Below, one piece after another: positions 25,882 to 35,962 of a DNA stretch of 64,000 nucleotides. Every line of letters starts with the position of its first letter. The first letter of the stretch is position 1. Position numbers and translations under genes: made by a program. The stretch is from Marinobacterium arenosum (GTDB taxonomy: Bacteria > Pseudomonadota > Gammaproteobacteria > Pseudomonadales > Balneatricaceae), in assembly GCF_019795155.1 (NCBI RefSeq), contig NZ_JAILYN010000006.1:62001-126000 (forward strand), written 5' to 3'. The notes below the pieces were generated by a model. That model saw nothing but the letters and a program-made list of their open reading frames with translations, ran no database searches and was not told where the DNA came from.

Positions 25882-26733
25882 TCACCGTCCCTCCCCGGCC
25901 ACGAACGCCATCACCTCCGTCCACCAGCTTTCCGATGCCGCCAACGGCCAATTGTTATGGTCGCTGTCGGCAAAGATCCACCGCCGCTTGTCGGTGGCCA
26001 GGCTATCGAACAACCGCTGCGAATGTGGGCCCGGTACCACCTGGTCCCGGTCAGCCACCAGCACTGCCACCCGTCCCCGGTAGTGACGCAGGTTGGCGAC
26101 GCTGTCATAGTGATCACGCACCAGCCAGCGTGCCGGCAGCAAGGGATAGTGATGCTGCGCCAGCTCGGCCAGTGAATCCCAGGGCGCCAGCAGGATCAGC
26201 CCGGCGACCGGTTGCTCGCTGGCGGCCACCGCCGCCGCCGTCACCCCGGCCCCCAGCGATTCACCGAACAGATAGAGCGGCTCGCCATACTGCTGCCGGG
26301 CCAGTTGCAATGTCCGTTGCAGATCGGCCACCAGCACCGCCTGTGACGGCCTGCCCGGTCGGCCGCCATAGCCTGGATATTCGACCAGCAGTACCCGGTA
26401 CCCCAGCGGCCGCAATGCGTCGATGTAGAAATGCCGGTGGCGGGCCGAACCGGCATTGCCGTGCACCACCAGTACCGTGCCCTTGGCATCTGCCGGCGCT
26501 AAGGCATCGACCAGACCGCGATATGCATCGCCGCCTGCCGGCCAGAATTTCAGATGGAGCGATGCCAGTTGCTCAGCTGTAGGCCGGTCGCTATCCGGCA
26601 GGTAGATCAGCCGGCGCTGTCCCCACCAGAGCAGCACCACAACCAGCAGATAGACCAGCAGCAATACCCCAAGCCACCGGCCCAGTGAATTCAACAGGCT
26701 TTCCAACGGCCACCCCTCTTTCCCAATCTGCAC
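25882..26733 (-). CDS. alpha/beta hydrolase, membrane-anchored (ABHD13/BEM46-like)
   Basis: 283 residues. One N-terminal membrane helix (WLGVLLLVYLLVVVLLWWG) is followed by a hydrolase domain: the oxyanion segment VVHGNAGSARHRH, the nucleophile elbow GESLGAG, an acid in VLVADRDQVVP and a His in FADSDHNNWP. It is likely a periplasm- or cytoplasm-facing serine esterase or lipase of unknown substrate. The GTG start at 26733 has no strong ribosome site. The 3' end abuts the repeat array. Confidence 0.9.
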   Translation of the reverse strand: MQIGKEGWPLESLLNSLGRWLGVLLLVYLLVVVLLWWGQRRLIYLPDSDRPTAEQLASLHLKFWPAGGDAYRGLVDALAPADAKGTVLVVHGNAGSARHRHFYIDALRPLGYRVLLVEYPGYGGRPGRPSQAVLVADLQRTLQLARQQYGEPLYLFGESLGAGVTAAAVAASEQPVAGLILLAPWDSLAELAQHHYPLLPARWLVRDHYDSVANLRHYRGRVAVLVADRDQVVPGPHSQRLFDSLATDKRRWIFADSDHNNWPLAASESWWTEVMAFVAGEGR

Positions 26734-26883
26734 TCACTATAGTCAGCCTCGGTGGAAAGCGCGGAGCAGCCCGAACAGCGTAACCGTGCGAATTTTCGCA
26801 ACAGTCTGTCTAACGAGACCTGATTGATCAACAAACAAACAACAGTATCCTATCAACACTCCCATCAAGCAGGCGGCATCGAA

Positions 26884-27153
26884 ATGAAAGCACGTACCAA
26901 GAAGCTGTTGTTGGCGACCACCCTGAGCATTGTCAGCACAGTGGCTTCAGCATCGGAAACAGATTGGCAGGAGGTTAATAGCGTCGAAGGTATTGCGCAT
27001 GCTGTGCTGGCAACCCGTGCCGAAATAACCGCCACCATCGGTAAACTTCAGCTCGCCGAAAACCTGCCTGTCGAGAGATGCGACGTGCTGCTGGAGTTCG
27101 ACCCGGTTCAGTATCGCACCCGCTTGAATCAAGCGCAGTCCTCCTTCGCCTAG
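26884..27153 (+). CDS. short exported protein resembling a truncated HlyD-type membrane-fusion protein
   Basis: 89 residues. MKARTKKLLLATTLSIVSTV plus ASA is a good Sec signal with cleavage before SETDW. The last 45 residues read like the first barrel-sandwich half of an HlyD/RND periplasmic adaptor (LAENLPVERCDVLLEFDPVQ then YRTRLNQAQ), where adaptors have VxxGDxLLxLDPxxY and an alpha-hairpin. The frame stops right where the hairpin would begin, and a Cys replaces the conserved Gly. No adaptor remainder is found in the next 150 bases. It could be a decayed gene or a shortened protein still made. Confidence 0.55.
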   Translation: MKARTKKLLLATTLSIVSTVASASETDWQEVNSVEGIAHAVLATRAEITATIGKLQLAENLPVERCDVLLEFDPVQYRTRLNQAQSSFA

Positions 27154-27311
27154 AGCGACAAGGGCCGACCTGTGCCACCTGTTTCCGCTCGCTTCTCCTG
27201 AAAGGTTCTATACTTGACGAGACTCCGTCAAAGCCAGCAGGGACGCCGATGGCGGCATCCCTCCGGTACTGTCAGTTAGCCACCTGAAATCTCTCAGGAG
27301 GAACATGGAAG

Positions 27312-30300
27312 ATGTTCGGATCTCAGCTATGGAAGGCGATCTTTTCCCTCGAAAGAGCCCCGAATATCGGCGCCGCCTTCCGCAAGCCCGTTCCGGGCGT
27401 CCTGCTAGCAGCATTGCCGTTGCTGCTTATCACGCTGTGGCTGTGGAAAGTCTCTCAGGAGGGGGTACAGGAGGCCGCCCGCGCACGCTTTGAGTTCAGG
27501 GTCAGCGAAACCCTGTTTGCCATTCAGCAACGGCTGTTGGCGTACGAACAGGTGCTGCGCGGTGGTATCAGCCTATTCGCCTCCAGCAAAAAGGTGACGC
27601 GGGATGAATGGCACACCTATGTGCACAACCTGGATATAAACACCAATTATCCCGGCATCCAGGGGCTTGGCTTCTCGCGGCGAATCCTGCCGACTCAACG
27701 TGATGCGTATATCCAGGCAGTACGTGCCGAGGGCTTTGCCGACTATAACCTCTGGCCCGCCGGGCAGCGGGATGAATACACCGCCATCGTTTATCTGGAA
27801 CCGTTCGACTGGCGCAACCAGCGTGCTTTCGGCTACGACATGTTCTCTGAGCCGGTACGTCACGAAGCCATGGTACGCGCGCGCGACAGTGGCCTGCCGG
27901 CTGTATCGGGCAAAGTCACTCTGGTGCAGGAAACCGGCCAAGAGGTTCAGCACGGTTTTCTGATGTATCTGCCGCTCTATCCGAAGGGAGAAACGCCGGC
28001 TACCGTCGAGCTGCGCCGGGCGGCGCTGATCGGCTACATCTACAGTCCGTTTCGGATGAATGACTTGATGCATGGCATCCTCGGTGAGAAGGAGTTGATC
28101 GATACGCGCCTGCAGATCTTCGATGCGCAGATCGCCGACAGCAACCTGATGTACGACAGTTTGGAGAGCGGAGAGAAAGACTATCAGGCATCCTTCTCCT
28201 CGTTGCATACCTTAGAGTTTGACGGCCGAAACTGGCACTTGCGCTTCAGCTCCCTGCCTGCGTTCGAAGCTACCATTGATCTGCAGAAACCCCGCTGGGT
28301 ACTGATTAGCGGCCTGCTCGGCAGCGGCCTGTTTACGGCCGTCATTTGGGCACTCTCATTGAACCGTCGCCGCGCGCGTGAACTGACTGCAACCAACGAC
28401 GAACTGAAGATGGAGATTGCCGAGCGTCGCAAACTGACCCGGCAGCTGCAGCAAGCCAAGAACGACGCCGAAGCCGCCAACCTGGCCAAGAGCGAGTTTT
28501 TGGCCAATGTCAGCCATGAGCTGCGTACCCCGCTGACGCTGATCCTGTCCCCACTTGAACAGCTACTGGCCCAGGCGGAGACCTCGCCACAGTGGCGTAA
28601 TCCGCTGGAGCGGGTACAGCGCAACGCCCTGTTGCTGCTGAACCGGGTCAGCGAGATCCTGGACTTCGCCAAAGCCGAGGCCGGCAAGTTCGATGTCGAT
28701 TGGCAAGCGGTGGACCTGCCGGCGCGGCTGTCACCACTGATCGAAGACGCCGCCGAAGTGGCCCGGCGGAAAGGCTGCAGGCTAAGCTACCGCTTCGCCG
28801 AGTCGCTGAAGACGGTCTGGCTGGACCCAGACCTGTTTGAAAAGATCGCCATGAACCTGCTCGGCAACGCCCTCAAGTTCACCCCCGAAGATGGCGAGAT
28901 CCTGCTGGAGATCCGGCTGCTGAATGATGACCGGTTCGAGTTCGCCGTATTCAACTCCGGCCCTGGCATCCGTCGAGAATATCAGGCCAGACTGTTCCAA
29001 CGCTTCCAGCAAGGCGATGCCTCCTCCACTCGCCGCCATGGCGGCACCGGGATCGGCCTGGCACTGGTCAAGGAACTGACCGAGCTGATGGGCGGCCGTG
29101 TCGGCGTGGAGAGTGAGCCTGACCAAGGGGTCCGCTTTTTCATCCAACTGCCTTGTGGCTCTGCACGTCTCAACAACTTGGCGGCCCCCACCATAACCGA
29201 ATCGCCGCTACCCCAGACCGGGCAGATCGGCGTTTTGCGACGCGCCCGTTTCCTGGAAAGCGCCCCCCAGCAATTGACAACCTTGCGCGAACCCGTTGCC
29301 GGGAACGGCGTCCCGGTGGTTCTGGTGGTCGATGACACCCCCGATATGCGCGCCTACATCAGCGAACTGCTGACTGCCGATTATCAGGTACTGGCGGCGG
29401 CCGATGGCGAACAGGCCTGGCAGCTACTGCAGGGCCGCCACATCGATATCGTGGTATCGGATGTGATGATGCCGAAGCTCGATGGCCTCGGCCTGACCCA
29501 ACGCATCAAGTCCAGCAGCAGCCTGAGCCACTTGCCGGTCATTCTGGTGACCGCCCGAGGCGGAAGCGAAGCCAGCGTATCGGGCCTGGAGTCCGGCGCC
29601 GATGACTACATCGCCAAACCCTTCTGCGCCGATGAACTCAGGGCCCGGGTCCGCTCGGCGCTGCGTATGGCCCGGATTCAGGCCCAATTGCGCGATAAAT
29701 CCCGCGAGGCCGGAATGGCGATTCTGGCTGCCGGCATTCTGCATAATCTCGGTAACGCCCTGAATGGGATTACCGTCACCTCCTCCCTGTTACGGGACAA
29801 ACTGTGCCGGTCGAAAATCCCCAGGCTTCAGCAGGTCAGCGAACTGCTCCGGCAACATGAAGGCTCGCTGGCCGAGTTCCTGAGCCGGGACCCGCAGGGC
29901 AAGCTGTTGCCCGACTACCTGCAACAGCTCAGTGAACATCTGGCAGCCGAGCGGATCGAGCTGCTTCGGGATGTCGACTCGCTGCACGCACATACCGAGC
30001 ATGCAACCGGGGTAGTGACGGCCCATCAGCAGTTCGCCAGCCAGCAAGGCCTGCAGGAAGTGGTCTCGGCAAACGACATCATGGAGATGGCCCTGACCCT
30101 CGCTCTGGCCGGCACCGGTACGGACGGTATCCGTATTGAACGGGATTATCAGTACAACGGCGCACTGGCCATGGACCGGCACAAGGTCTTGCAGATCCTC
30201 ATCAACCTGCTGCTCAATGCCGCCCAGTCCTTGCGGGCTGCGGCACGCACGGATGGATGTGTCACCGTCAGTACCAGCTGCGAACAGGGCCTGATCAACT

Positions 30301-30572
30301 TCGAGGTGAGCGACAACGGCGTCGGCGTCGATAGCGCAAACCTGCCGAAGCTGTTCTGCCAGGGCTTTACCACCAAAGGGAACGGCCATGGCTTCGGCCT
30401 GCACCTGAGCGCGACCTGGGCGCTCGAGATGGGCGGCTCACTGAACTGCCACAGCGATGGTCCGGGCCAGGGCGCGACATTCCGGCTGGAACTGCCCACC
30501 AACCTGCAATGCCAGACCTGTTCCACCCGCACCGAATGTAACAACAGCGTCCATGTTGACGGTGTTATCTGA
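27312..30572 (+). CDS. CHASE-sensor hybrid histidine kinase with a second, C-terminal kinase module
   Basis: 1086 residues. TM1 is at about 27-46, a periplasmic CHASE domain follows ([28 protein letters not shown]), TM2 is at about 330-352, HisKA has the phospho-His402 in SHELRTPLT, and a first HATPase follows. REC has Asp717 in VVSDVMMPK and the KPF lysine. A second kinase module then has His811 in [11 protein letters not shown] and its own ATPase ([29 protein letters not shown]). The 3' tail is Cys-rich. AGGAGG lies 10 bases before the ATG at 27312. It is 16 bases from the REC-GGDEF-EAL gene, its likely phospho-partner. Confidence 0.93.
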   Translation: MFGSQLWKAIFSLERAPNIGAAFRKPVPGVLLAALPLLLITLWLWKVSQEGVQEAARARFEFRVSETLFAIQQRLLAYEQVLRGGISLFASSKKVTRDEWHTYVHNLDINTNYPGIQGLGFSRRILPTQRDAYIQAVRAEGFADYNLWPAGQRDEYTAIVYLEPFDWRNQRAFGYDMFSEPVRHEAMVRARDSGLPAVSGKVTLVQETGQEVQHGFLMYLPLYPKGETPATVELRRAALIGYIYSPFRMNDLMHGILGEKELIDTRLQIFDAQIADSNLMYDSLESGEKDYQASFSSLHTLEFDGRNWHLRFSSLPAFEATIDLQKPRWVLISGLLGSGLFTAVIWALSLNRRRARELTATNDELKMEIAERRKLTRQLQQAKNDAEAANLAKSEFLANVSHELRTPLTLILSPLEQLLAQAETSPQWRNPLERVQRNALLLLNRVSEILDFAKAEAGKFDVDWQAVDLPARLSPLIEDAAEVARRKGCRLSYRFAESLKTVWLDPDLFEKIAMNLLGNALKFTPEDGEILLEIRLLNDDRFEFAVFNSGPGIRREYQARLFQRFQQGDASSTRRHGGTGIGLALVKELTELMGGRVGVESEPDQGVRFFIQLPCGSARLNNLAAPTITESPLPQTGQIGVLRRARFLESAPQQLTTLREPVAGNGVPVVLVVDDTPDMRAYISELLTADYQVLAAADGEQAWQLLQGRHIDIVVSDVMMPKLDGLGLTQRIKSSSSLSHLPVILVTARGGSEASVSGLESGADDYIAKPFCADELRARVRSALRMARIQAQLRDKSREAGMAILAAGILHNLGNALNGITVTSSLLRDKLCRSKIPRLQQVSELLRQHEGSLAEFLSRDPQGKLLPDYLQQLSEHLAAERIELLRDVDSLHAHTEHATGVVTAHQQFASQQGLQEVVSANDIMEMALTLALAGTGTDGIRIERDYQYNGALAMDRHKVLQILINLLLNAAQSLRAAARTDGCVTVSTSCEQGLINFEVSDNGVGVDSANLPKLFCQGFTTKGNGHGFGLHLSATWALEMGGSLNCHSDGPGQGATFRLELPTNLQCQTCSTRTECNNSVHVDGVI

Positions 30573-30588
30573 TCTGGAGGAACGCACT

Positions 30589-32580
30589 GTGTCCCCTAAA
30601 GAGATCGCTCTAGCAGTGACCGACAGCCCCCAGAGTGGCAAGCGAACGGCGTTCGACCCGCCCACTGTCCCCCGTATCCTGGTGATCGACGACAACTCTG
30701 CCATTCTGGATGCCTTCCAGAAGATCTTCACGGAGAGTTCCAGAGCCGATAGCAGAGTGGAGAGACTCAATGATCTTGAAACCAGCCTGTTCGGCGGCAG
30801 TACAGCCCCCCACCCCAGGCCGCCCTCATTTCAGGTCGACCTGATCGCCGATGGCGAAGAGGGGCGTGACCGTGTCCAACGGGCGGTCCACGAGGGAGCC
30901 CCCTACTCGGTTGCCTTTGTGGATATTCGAATGCCCGGTGGTTGGAACGGCCTCAAAACCATTGAAGAGTTATGGCGGGTCGATCCGAACATACAAGTGG
31001 TGATCTGCACCGCCTATAGCGACTATTCCTGGCACCAGATCGTTGCCCGTCTGGGCCGCTCGGATCGCATGTTGATACTGCGCAAGCCATTCGAGCATAT
31101 CGAAGTGATTCAACTTGCCTGCGCACTGTCGGACAAATGGCAGCTGCTCAAGGAACGCCAATCGCGGCTGGCAGAGCTGGAACTGCGGGTCGAGGAACGG
31201 ACCCGCCATCTGCGCAAGGCGCTGGGGGTACGCAAGGCCTATGAAAAACGGCTACACCATCAAGCCAATTACGATTCGCTGACCGGTCTGCCAAACCGGA
31301 ATTTGCTGTTTGACCACCTACAGCAGGCCCTGGTGCGAGCACAGCACGGCGGCAGTATGATTGCGGTGGTGTTTCTGGACCTGGACCGCTTTAAGCTGAT
31401 CAACGACAGCCTGGGCCATGACACCGGCGATGCGCTGCTAAAATGTGTGGCTAAGCGGTTGAGCAGCGTGCTACGTGTGGAGGATACCCTGTCCCGACCA
31501 AGCGGCGACGAATTCGTCATCCTGCTGGAAGGTCTACAGACTGAGCAGCAGATCCAGCAGCTTGCGGAGCGGATAAGACGTTCGCTGAAAGCCCCCTTTT
31601 CCCTGTCCGGTCAGGCGTTCTTCATCAACGCCAGTATCGGTATCAGCTGTTATCCCGAGGACGGCGATAACGCCGCAACCCTGCTGAAGCAAGCCGATAC
31701 CGCCCTGCACCGGGTAAAGGATCTGGGCCGGGACGGAATCCAGTTCTTCGCCTCGGAGATGAGTCGACAGGTGGAGCAACGGCTAACCCTGGCCAACAGT
31801 CTCTGCGGCGCACTGGAGCGCAACGAACTGGAACTGTACTACCAGCCCCAGGTCGATTTGCAGAGTGGCGCCATTGTCGGCGCCGAGGCGCTGTTGCGCT
31901 GGCACCACGCCGATCGGGGCATGATTCCCCCCACCGAATTCATTCCACTGGCCGAGGAAACCGGCCTGATCGTGCCGATCGGCGAATGGGTGCTGCGCCA
32001 GGCCTGCCGCCAGGCCAGAACCTGGCAACAGATGGGCCTGCCGCCGCTGACTATTTCGGTCAATCTGTCGACCCGCCAATTTCTGCAGGCAGACCTGAAG
32101 CAACGCATCGTACAGGCACTGGAAGAAACCGGCTTGGCGGCGCGCTATCTGGAACTGGAGATTACCGAAAGCCACCTGATGCATGACACCAACGGCGCCA
32201 TCTCCACACTGCAAGCCCTGAAGGAGATCGGAGTCCGGATGGCGGTGGACGATTTCGGTACTGGTTACTCCTCGCTCAACTACCTCAAGTGCCTGCCACT
32301 GGATCGGTTGAAGATCGATAAATCGTTCGTCCAGGATATCCTCAACGTTCCCGGTGATCGCGCGATCGCCCAGGCGATCATCGCCCTGGCCCATAACCTG
32401 CAACTGGAGGTGATCGCGGAAGGTGTCGAAACCCAAGGGCAGCAAGACTTTCTCAAGGACAAGCGGTGCAACCTCATGCAAGGCTACTATTTCTCCAAAC
32501 CTCTGCCCGCCAGCGAGATAACCCGTCTGCTGTGCAACAACCTGGCCGGCCGGCGCAGAGCGTTCATTGACTCGGAATAG
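30589..32580 (+). CDS. response regulator with GGDEF and EAL domains
   Basis: 663 residues from the GTG at 30589, with GGAGG 8 bases upstream. REC is at about 25-170 (IDD at the start, phospho-Asp112 in [12 protein letters not shown]), followed by a coiled coil (about 175-220), a GGDEF domain with SGDEF at 305-309, and an EAL domain with EALLRW starting at 433, plus [27 protein letters not shown] and EGVE. The EAL site looks complete, so c-di-GMP hydrolysis is likely. Ser in place of the first Gly may lower cyclase activity. It is the output of the adjacent sensor kinase. Confidence 0.94.
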   Translation: MSPKEIALAVTDSPQSGKRTAFDPPTVPRILVIDDNSAILDAFQKIFTESSRADSRVERLNDLETSLFGGSTAPHPRPPSFQVDLIADGEEGRDRVQRAVHEGAPYSVAFVDIRMPGGWNGLKTIEELWRVDPNIQVVICTAYSDYSWHQIVARLGRSDRMLILRKPFEHIEVIQLACALSDKWQLLKERQSRLAELELRVEERTRHLRKALGVRKAYEKRLHHQANYDSLTGLPNRNLLFDHLQQALVRAQHGGSMIAVVFLDLDRFKLINDSLGHDTGDALLKCVAKRLSSVLRVEDTLSRPSGDEFVILLEGLQTEQQIQQLAERIRRSLKAPFSLSGQAFFINASIGISCYPEDGDNAATLLKQADTALHRVKDLGRDGIQFFASEMSRQVEQRLTLANSLCGALERNELELYYQPQVDLQSGAIVGAEALLRWHHADRGMIPPTEFIPLAEETGLIVPIGEWVLRQACRQARTWQQMGLPPLTISVNLSTRQFLQADLKQRIVQALEETGLAARYLELEITESHLMHDTNGAISTLQALKEIGVRMAVDDFGTGYSSLNYLKCLPLDRLKIDKSFVQDILNVPGDRAIAQAIIALAHNLQLEVIAEGVETQGQQDFLKDKRCNLMQGYYFSKPLPASEITRLLCNNLAGRRRAFIDSE

Positions 32581-32871
32581 CCGTTCGCCGGTTATATCCT
32601 GTTAGGCAGCGGTTTCATCATCCCGATGTTCGCCGGCAGCGTGCTGGATTTCGACAGCGCCGACAGCGTCCGGCTGATCCTGCCCAGCAGCCTGCAGATG
32701 CCGCTCAGTGCCGGACTGATTAGCGAGAGTCTGAAACAGCAGGTTGCCACACTGGCCACCAACACCGCCGTCCTGTCGCTGATCGGCCTGGTGCTCTGCG
32801 CCCTGCCGGTGGTGTTGAAACTGAAATTGATCCAGAAGAAGAGTGGCTGGAGTGCTGCCAAGCTGGATTAG
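32581..32871 (+). pseudogene. 3' remnant of a membrane protein gene (5' end missing)
   Basis: Directly after the stop of the GGDEF-EAL gene, and in the same frame, translation continues as GYILLGSGFIIPMFAGSVLD, a hydrophobic segment, then a linker, then TAVLSLIGLVLCALPVVLKL and a basic C-terminus. An ATG at 32626 would start in the middle of the first hydrophobic segment and lacks a ribosome site. The coding pattern with no room for a normal start suggests the 3' end of a lost integral membrane protein. I cannot name its family. Confidence 0.45.
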
Positions 32872-32909
32872 CTATATCGACGGCGATCCGCACAGCCGGG
32901 CGCAGACAT

Positions 32910-32934
32910 AAAAAAACCGGGCACGAGGCCCGGT
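32910..32934 (-). terminator. second intrinsic terminator of the PQQ dehydrogenase
   Basis: On the minus strand ACCGGGC-CTCGT-GCCCGGT is a 7-bp stem (32934-32916) followed by a run of T. It is the distal one of two tandem terminators, about 60 bases after the stop. Confidence 0.88.
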
Positions 32935-32954
32935 AAGTACCAGGGATGAGCATG

Positions 32955-32978
32955 AAAACCGGGCCCCGTGCGGGGCCC
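32955..32978 (-). terminator. first intrinsic terminator of the PQQ dehydrogenase
   Basis: GGGCCCC (32961-32967) and GGGGCCC (32972-32978) form a perfect 7-bp stem with a 4-base loop. On the minus strand GG and TTTT follow. It lies 17 bases after the stop. Tandem terminators suggest high expression of the gene. Confidence 0.8.
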
Positions 32979-32995
32979 GCTCTCGCTTCGATCGA

Positions 32996-34768
32996 TCAGG
33001 CATCCTCTTTCGGCAGCTTGAAGGTCCAGACCGAACCGCCCTGGTTCAGGTGCTTGACCCGCTTGGCCACTTCGCCGCCCCACAGCGGCACCGCGCCGCC
33101 CCAGCCGGACACCACCGAGATGTACTGCTCGCCATCCATCTCCCAGGTGATCGGCGAGCCGACGATGCCGGAGCCGGTGTTGAACTTGTATTTCAGCTCG
33201 CCGGTCTCGGCATCGAACGCCATCAGGTAGCCCTCCGGGTTACCCATGAACACCAGCTTGCCGGCGGTGGACAGTACCCCGCCCCAGAGCGGCGCGTAGT
33301 TCTTGTAGCGCCACTTCTCCTTGCCGGTTTTCGGGTCGATGGCGCGCAGTACGCCGATATACTCGTCGTTCAGCGGCTTGATGGTGAAGCCCGCGCCCAG
33401 GTAGGCGGCTCCTTTCTTGTAGGACACCGGCTCGTTCCAGATATCCATCGCCCACTCGTTGGAGGGCACGTAGAACAGCCCTGTCTGCTTGCTGTAGGAA
33501 ACCGGCATCCAGTTCTTGCCGCCCAGGAAGGACGGGATCGCCACCACCGGCTTGCCTTTGTTGCCATCGACGTCGGCCGGGTTGCCCGGACGGTTGTCAT
33601 CGACGTAGATCGGCCGGCCATTCTTATCCAGCCCCTTGGCCCAGGAGATCTCGTCGACGAACGGGAAGCCGCGGATGAATTCACCGTTCTCGCGGTTCAG
33701 CACATAGAAGAAGCCGTTGCGGTCGGCGGTGCCGGCGGCCTTGATGGTCTTGCCGCCGTCCTTGTAATCGAACGACACCAGTTCGTTGACGCCGTCGAAA
33801 TCCCAGCCGTCATTCGGCGTGGTCTGGAAGTGCCAGACGATCTTGCCGGTATCGGGATCGATCGCCAGGCGGGAGGAAGAGAACAGGTTGTCGCCCGGAC
33901 GCAGGTGGGAGTTCCAGGGCGCCGGGTTACCGGTTCCGAAGAACAGCAGGTTTACGTCAGGGTCGTAGGTACCGCCCAGCCAGGTGGCCGCACCACCGGT
34001 CTTCCACAGATCGCCCGGCCAGGTCTGGCCCGGTTTGCCGCCGGAGATACCGTTCTCGACCTTCTTGCCCTCTTTCCAGATGTAGCCCATATGACCTTCG
34101 ACGGTCGGCCGGCTCCAGAGAATCTGGCCAGTCTTGGCGTCGTAGGCTTCCACCTTGCCGACGATACCGAACTCGCCACCGGATACCCCGGTGATCACCT
34201 TGCCGTTGACCACCAGCGGCGCGGCGGTGATCGAGTAGCCGGCCTTGTAGTCGGCCACTTTCTTCTTCCAGACCACCTTGCCGGTCTTGCTGTCCAGCGC
34301 GATCAGCTTGGCATCCAGGGTGGCGAACAGCACCAGGTCGTCATAGAGCGCCACGCCACGGTTGATCACGTCACAGCAGGGCATGATGCCGTCCGGCAGA
34401 CGGGCGTTGTACTCCCACAACTCGTCGCCGGTCTTGACGTCGATCGCGAACACCCGCGAGTAGGAGGCGGTGACATACATCACGCCGTCCTTGACCATCG
34501 GCTGGGATTCCTGGCCGCGCTGTTTTTCACCACCGAAGGAGAACGACCAGACCGGTCGCAGATCCTTTACCGTATCGGTGTTGACCGCTTTCAGCGGGCT
34601 GAAGCGCTGCCCTTTCGGCCCCAGGCCGTTGGAAACCACGTCGTCGGTGGTCATCTGGTCGTTGAGAATATCTTGGTCGGTCACACCGGCGTTTGCCATG
34701 CCGGCCATCGAGAGGGCTGCTACCAGCGTCGTAACAGCAAATGCTTTGCCGCGGCCTCGTTGGATCAT
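32996..34768 (-). CDS. PQQ-dependent alcohol dehydrogenase with lanthanide-type D-x-D signature
   Basis: 590 residues with a signal peptide ending GMANA. An eight-bladed propeller with tryptophan docking motifs carries an adjacent-cysteine disulfide (MPCCDV). The catalytic Asp323 lies in GWDFDGVNE and Asp325 two residues on; an acidic residue there is the hallmark of lanthanide-dependent PQQ alcohol dehydrogenases (XoxF, PedH), while calcium enzymes have Ala or Ser. It oxidises primary alcohols in the periplasm and passes electrons to cytochrome c. AAGGAG precedes the ATG at 34768; upstream extension is unlikely. Neighbouring accessory genes support a PedH/ExaA-like role. Confidence 0.95.
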   Translation of the reverse strand: MIQRGRGKAFAVTTLVAALSMAGMANAGVTDQDILNDQMTTDDVVSNGLGPKGQRFSPLKAVNTDTVKDLRPVWSFSFGGEKQRGQESQPMVKDGVMYVTASYSRVFAIDVKTGDELWEYNARLPDGIMPCCDVINRGVALYDDLVLFATLDAKLIALDSKTGKVVWKKKVADYKAGYSITAAPLVVNGKVITGVSGGEFGIVGKVEAYDAKTGQILWSRPTVEGHMGYIWKEGKKVENGISGGKPGQTWPGDLWKTGGAATWLGGTYDPDVNLLFFGTGNPAPWNSHLRPGDNLFSSSRLAIDPDTGKIVWHFQTTPNDGWDFDGVNELVSFDYKDGGKTIKAAGTADRNGFFYVLNRENGEFIRGFPFVDEISWAKGLDKNGRPIYVDDNRPGNPADVDGNKGKPVVAIPSFLGGKNWMPVSYSKQTGLFYVPSNEWAMDIWNEPVSYKKGAAYLGAGFTIKPLNDEYIGVLRAIDPKTGKEKWRYKNYAPLWGGVLSTAGKLVFMGNPEGYLMAFDAETGELKYKFNTGSGIVGSPITWEMDGEQYISVVSGWGGAVPLWGGEVAKRVKHLNQGGSVWTFKLPKEDA

Positions 34769-35002
34769 CGCTGTCTCCTTCAGGGGTTCATTATTTTTAG
34801 AGAGGTTGTCAGGCGTTTCAGCGGGCGGCCGGGAAATATTCCCGCCACCTTTTGGCATTCTTCGCGATCGGCCGAAACGGCAACATTGACCGCCGGAGTG
34901 AGTTTTCTCATCACTTGGTAGTAATACTTCGTTGCGCGCGCTACGGGCCGAACAATTTCGGATCGGCCCGACCGACAGAAACAGGCCGCCCAGGCAGCGC
35001 CG
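34769..35002. promoter_or_regulatory. promoter region of the PQQ dehydrogenase with single TACTTCG half-site
   Basis: 234 bases separate this gene from the accessory operon upstream on the same strand. TACTTCGT at 34925-34932 resembles the half-sites found between 38.2 and 39.1 kb and near 57.35 kb, but has no partner at 22 bp. A related ACTTGG lies 13 bp away. The gap suggests the dehydrogenase has its own promoter. Confidence 0.4.
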
Positions 35003-35953
35003 TCACTGTTTTTGAAAAACGGCCTCCTCGTAGCGTGGATAGAGGTGGGCGACGGTGCGGATGAATTCGTGGCGGCGCAGCGCCACCTCGGCGAAACGCG
35101 CATCGAACGGTATCTTCATCAGTTCGGTCATGCTCATGCCCCGCTCGGCGGCACTGCGCAACGTGAGATCCAGCCAGCGCAGGTAGTCACCCATCTGGCC
35201 GATCGCGGAGCCGTCCGGCACCGCCGGACCGTGGCCGGGCACCAACAATCGGTGCGGTATCGCGGCGATCGCGTCGAGATCACGCAGCCAGACCGCCAGC
35301 CCCGGCGTCTGCGGGGTGGTCAGTGCGCGCTGGTAGAACACCATGTCGCCGGCGAACAGCACTCCGGTGGTTTCGTCAAGCATCACCAGGTCGGCGCCGG
35401 TATGGCCGGTCATCGGGAAAAAGCGCAGCCGGTGCTCACCGACCTGTAGACGGTCGACCTGCAGCGGCCTATTAGGCAGCTGCATTTCGGTGGCCCGCAT
35501 CCAGTCGCCCACCAGCCGGTACATGTTGTCGCTGAACGCGCCGCCCTGCTCCGCCATCAACCGGCCGGTATCCGGCAACGCCCAGATGGTGCCGTCGGCG
35601 AACGCCTGGTTGCCGAGAAAGTGATCAGGGTGGTGGTGGCTGTTGAACACATGCAGCACCGGTTGGTCGGTAACCTGGGCGATCGCCTGGCGCATCGCCT
35701 TTCCGTAGCGGAACGACGGGCCGGTGTCGAACACCACCACCCCGTCGCGGGTGACGATAAAGGCGGTGTTGACGATATTGCCGCCGTTGCCGCGGCTGAA
35801 ATCCTCCAACCGGCCCTGCAGCAGATAGGTGTCTTCGGCGATTAACTGCGGCTTCAGGTCATAGCTCAGCGGCGCCGCCCAACTCTGTCCCGGCAGCATC
35901 AGGATTAGCAGCGCGAAGGCCTTGAAGATCCGGCTGAAATGGCTGTGCAACAT
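35003..35953 (-). CDS. quinoprotein relay system zinc metallohydrolase
   Basis: 316 residues with a signal peptide (LLILMLPGQSWA). The metallo-beta-lactamase fold has SHHHPDHFLGN (HxHxDH), MTGHTGADLVM, FAGDMVF and LVPGHGP as metal ligands. This matches the SoxH-related proteins that occur only with PQQ dehydrogenases and a SoxYZ-like carrier. Its substrate is unknown; a role in releasing product from the carrier is proposed by analogy with SoxH. GGGGGG lies close upstream of the ATG. It is the last gene of the four-gene accessory operon. Confidence 0.92.
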   Translation of the reverse strand: MLHSHFSRIFKAFALLILMLPGQSWAAPLSYDLKPQLIAEDTYLLQGRLEDFSRGNGGNIVNTAFIVTRDGVVVFDTGPSFRYGKAMRQAIAQVTDQPVLHVFNSHHHPDHFLGNQAFADGTIWALPDTGRLMAEQGGAFSDNMYRLVGDWMRATEMQLPNRPLQVDRLQVGEHRLRFFPMTGHTGADLVMLDETTGVLFAGDMVFYQRALTTPQTPGLAVWLRDLDAIAAIPHRLLVPGHGPAVPDGSAIGQMGDYLRWLDLTLRSAAERGMSMTELMKIPFDARFAEVALRRHEFIRTVAHLYPRYEEAVFQKQ

Positions 35954-35962
35954 GGTCCCCCC

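Noticed and set aside
27214-27231. TTGACG-N6-CGTCAA inverted repeat before the double kinase
   Set aside because: Six-base arms are too short to separate from chance, and no matching site is seen elsewhere.
27305-27493. 62-codon leader frame overlapping the double-kinase start
   Set aside because: It shares the AGGAGG site but is out of frame with the kinase and has no recognisable product. The kinase start 7 bases later accounts for the ribosome site.
33050-34921. 623-codon open frame antisense to the PQQ dehydrogenase
   Set aside because: It mirrors a highly conserved gene in GC-rich DNA, where stop codons are rare on the opposite strand. It has no ribosome site and no domain motifs.
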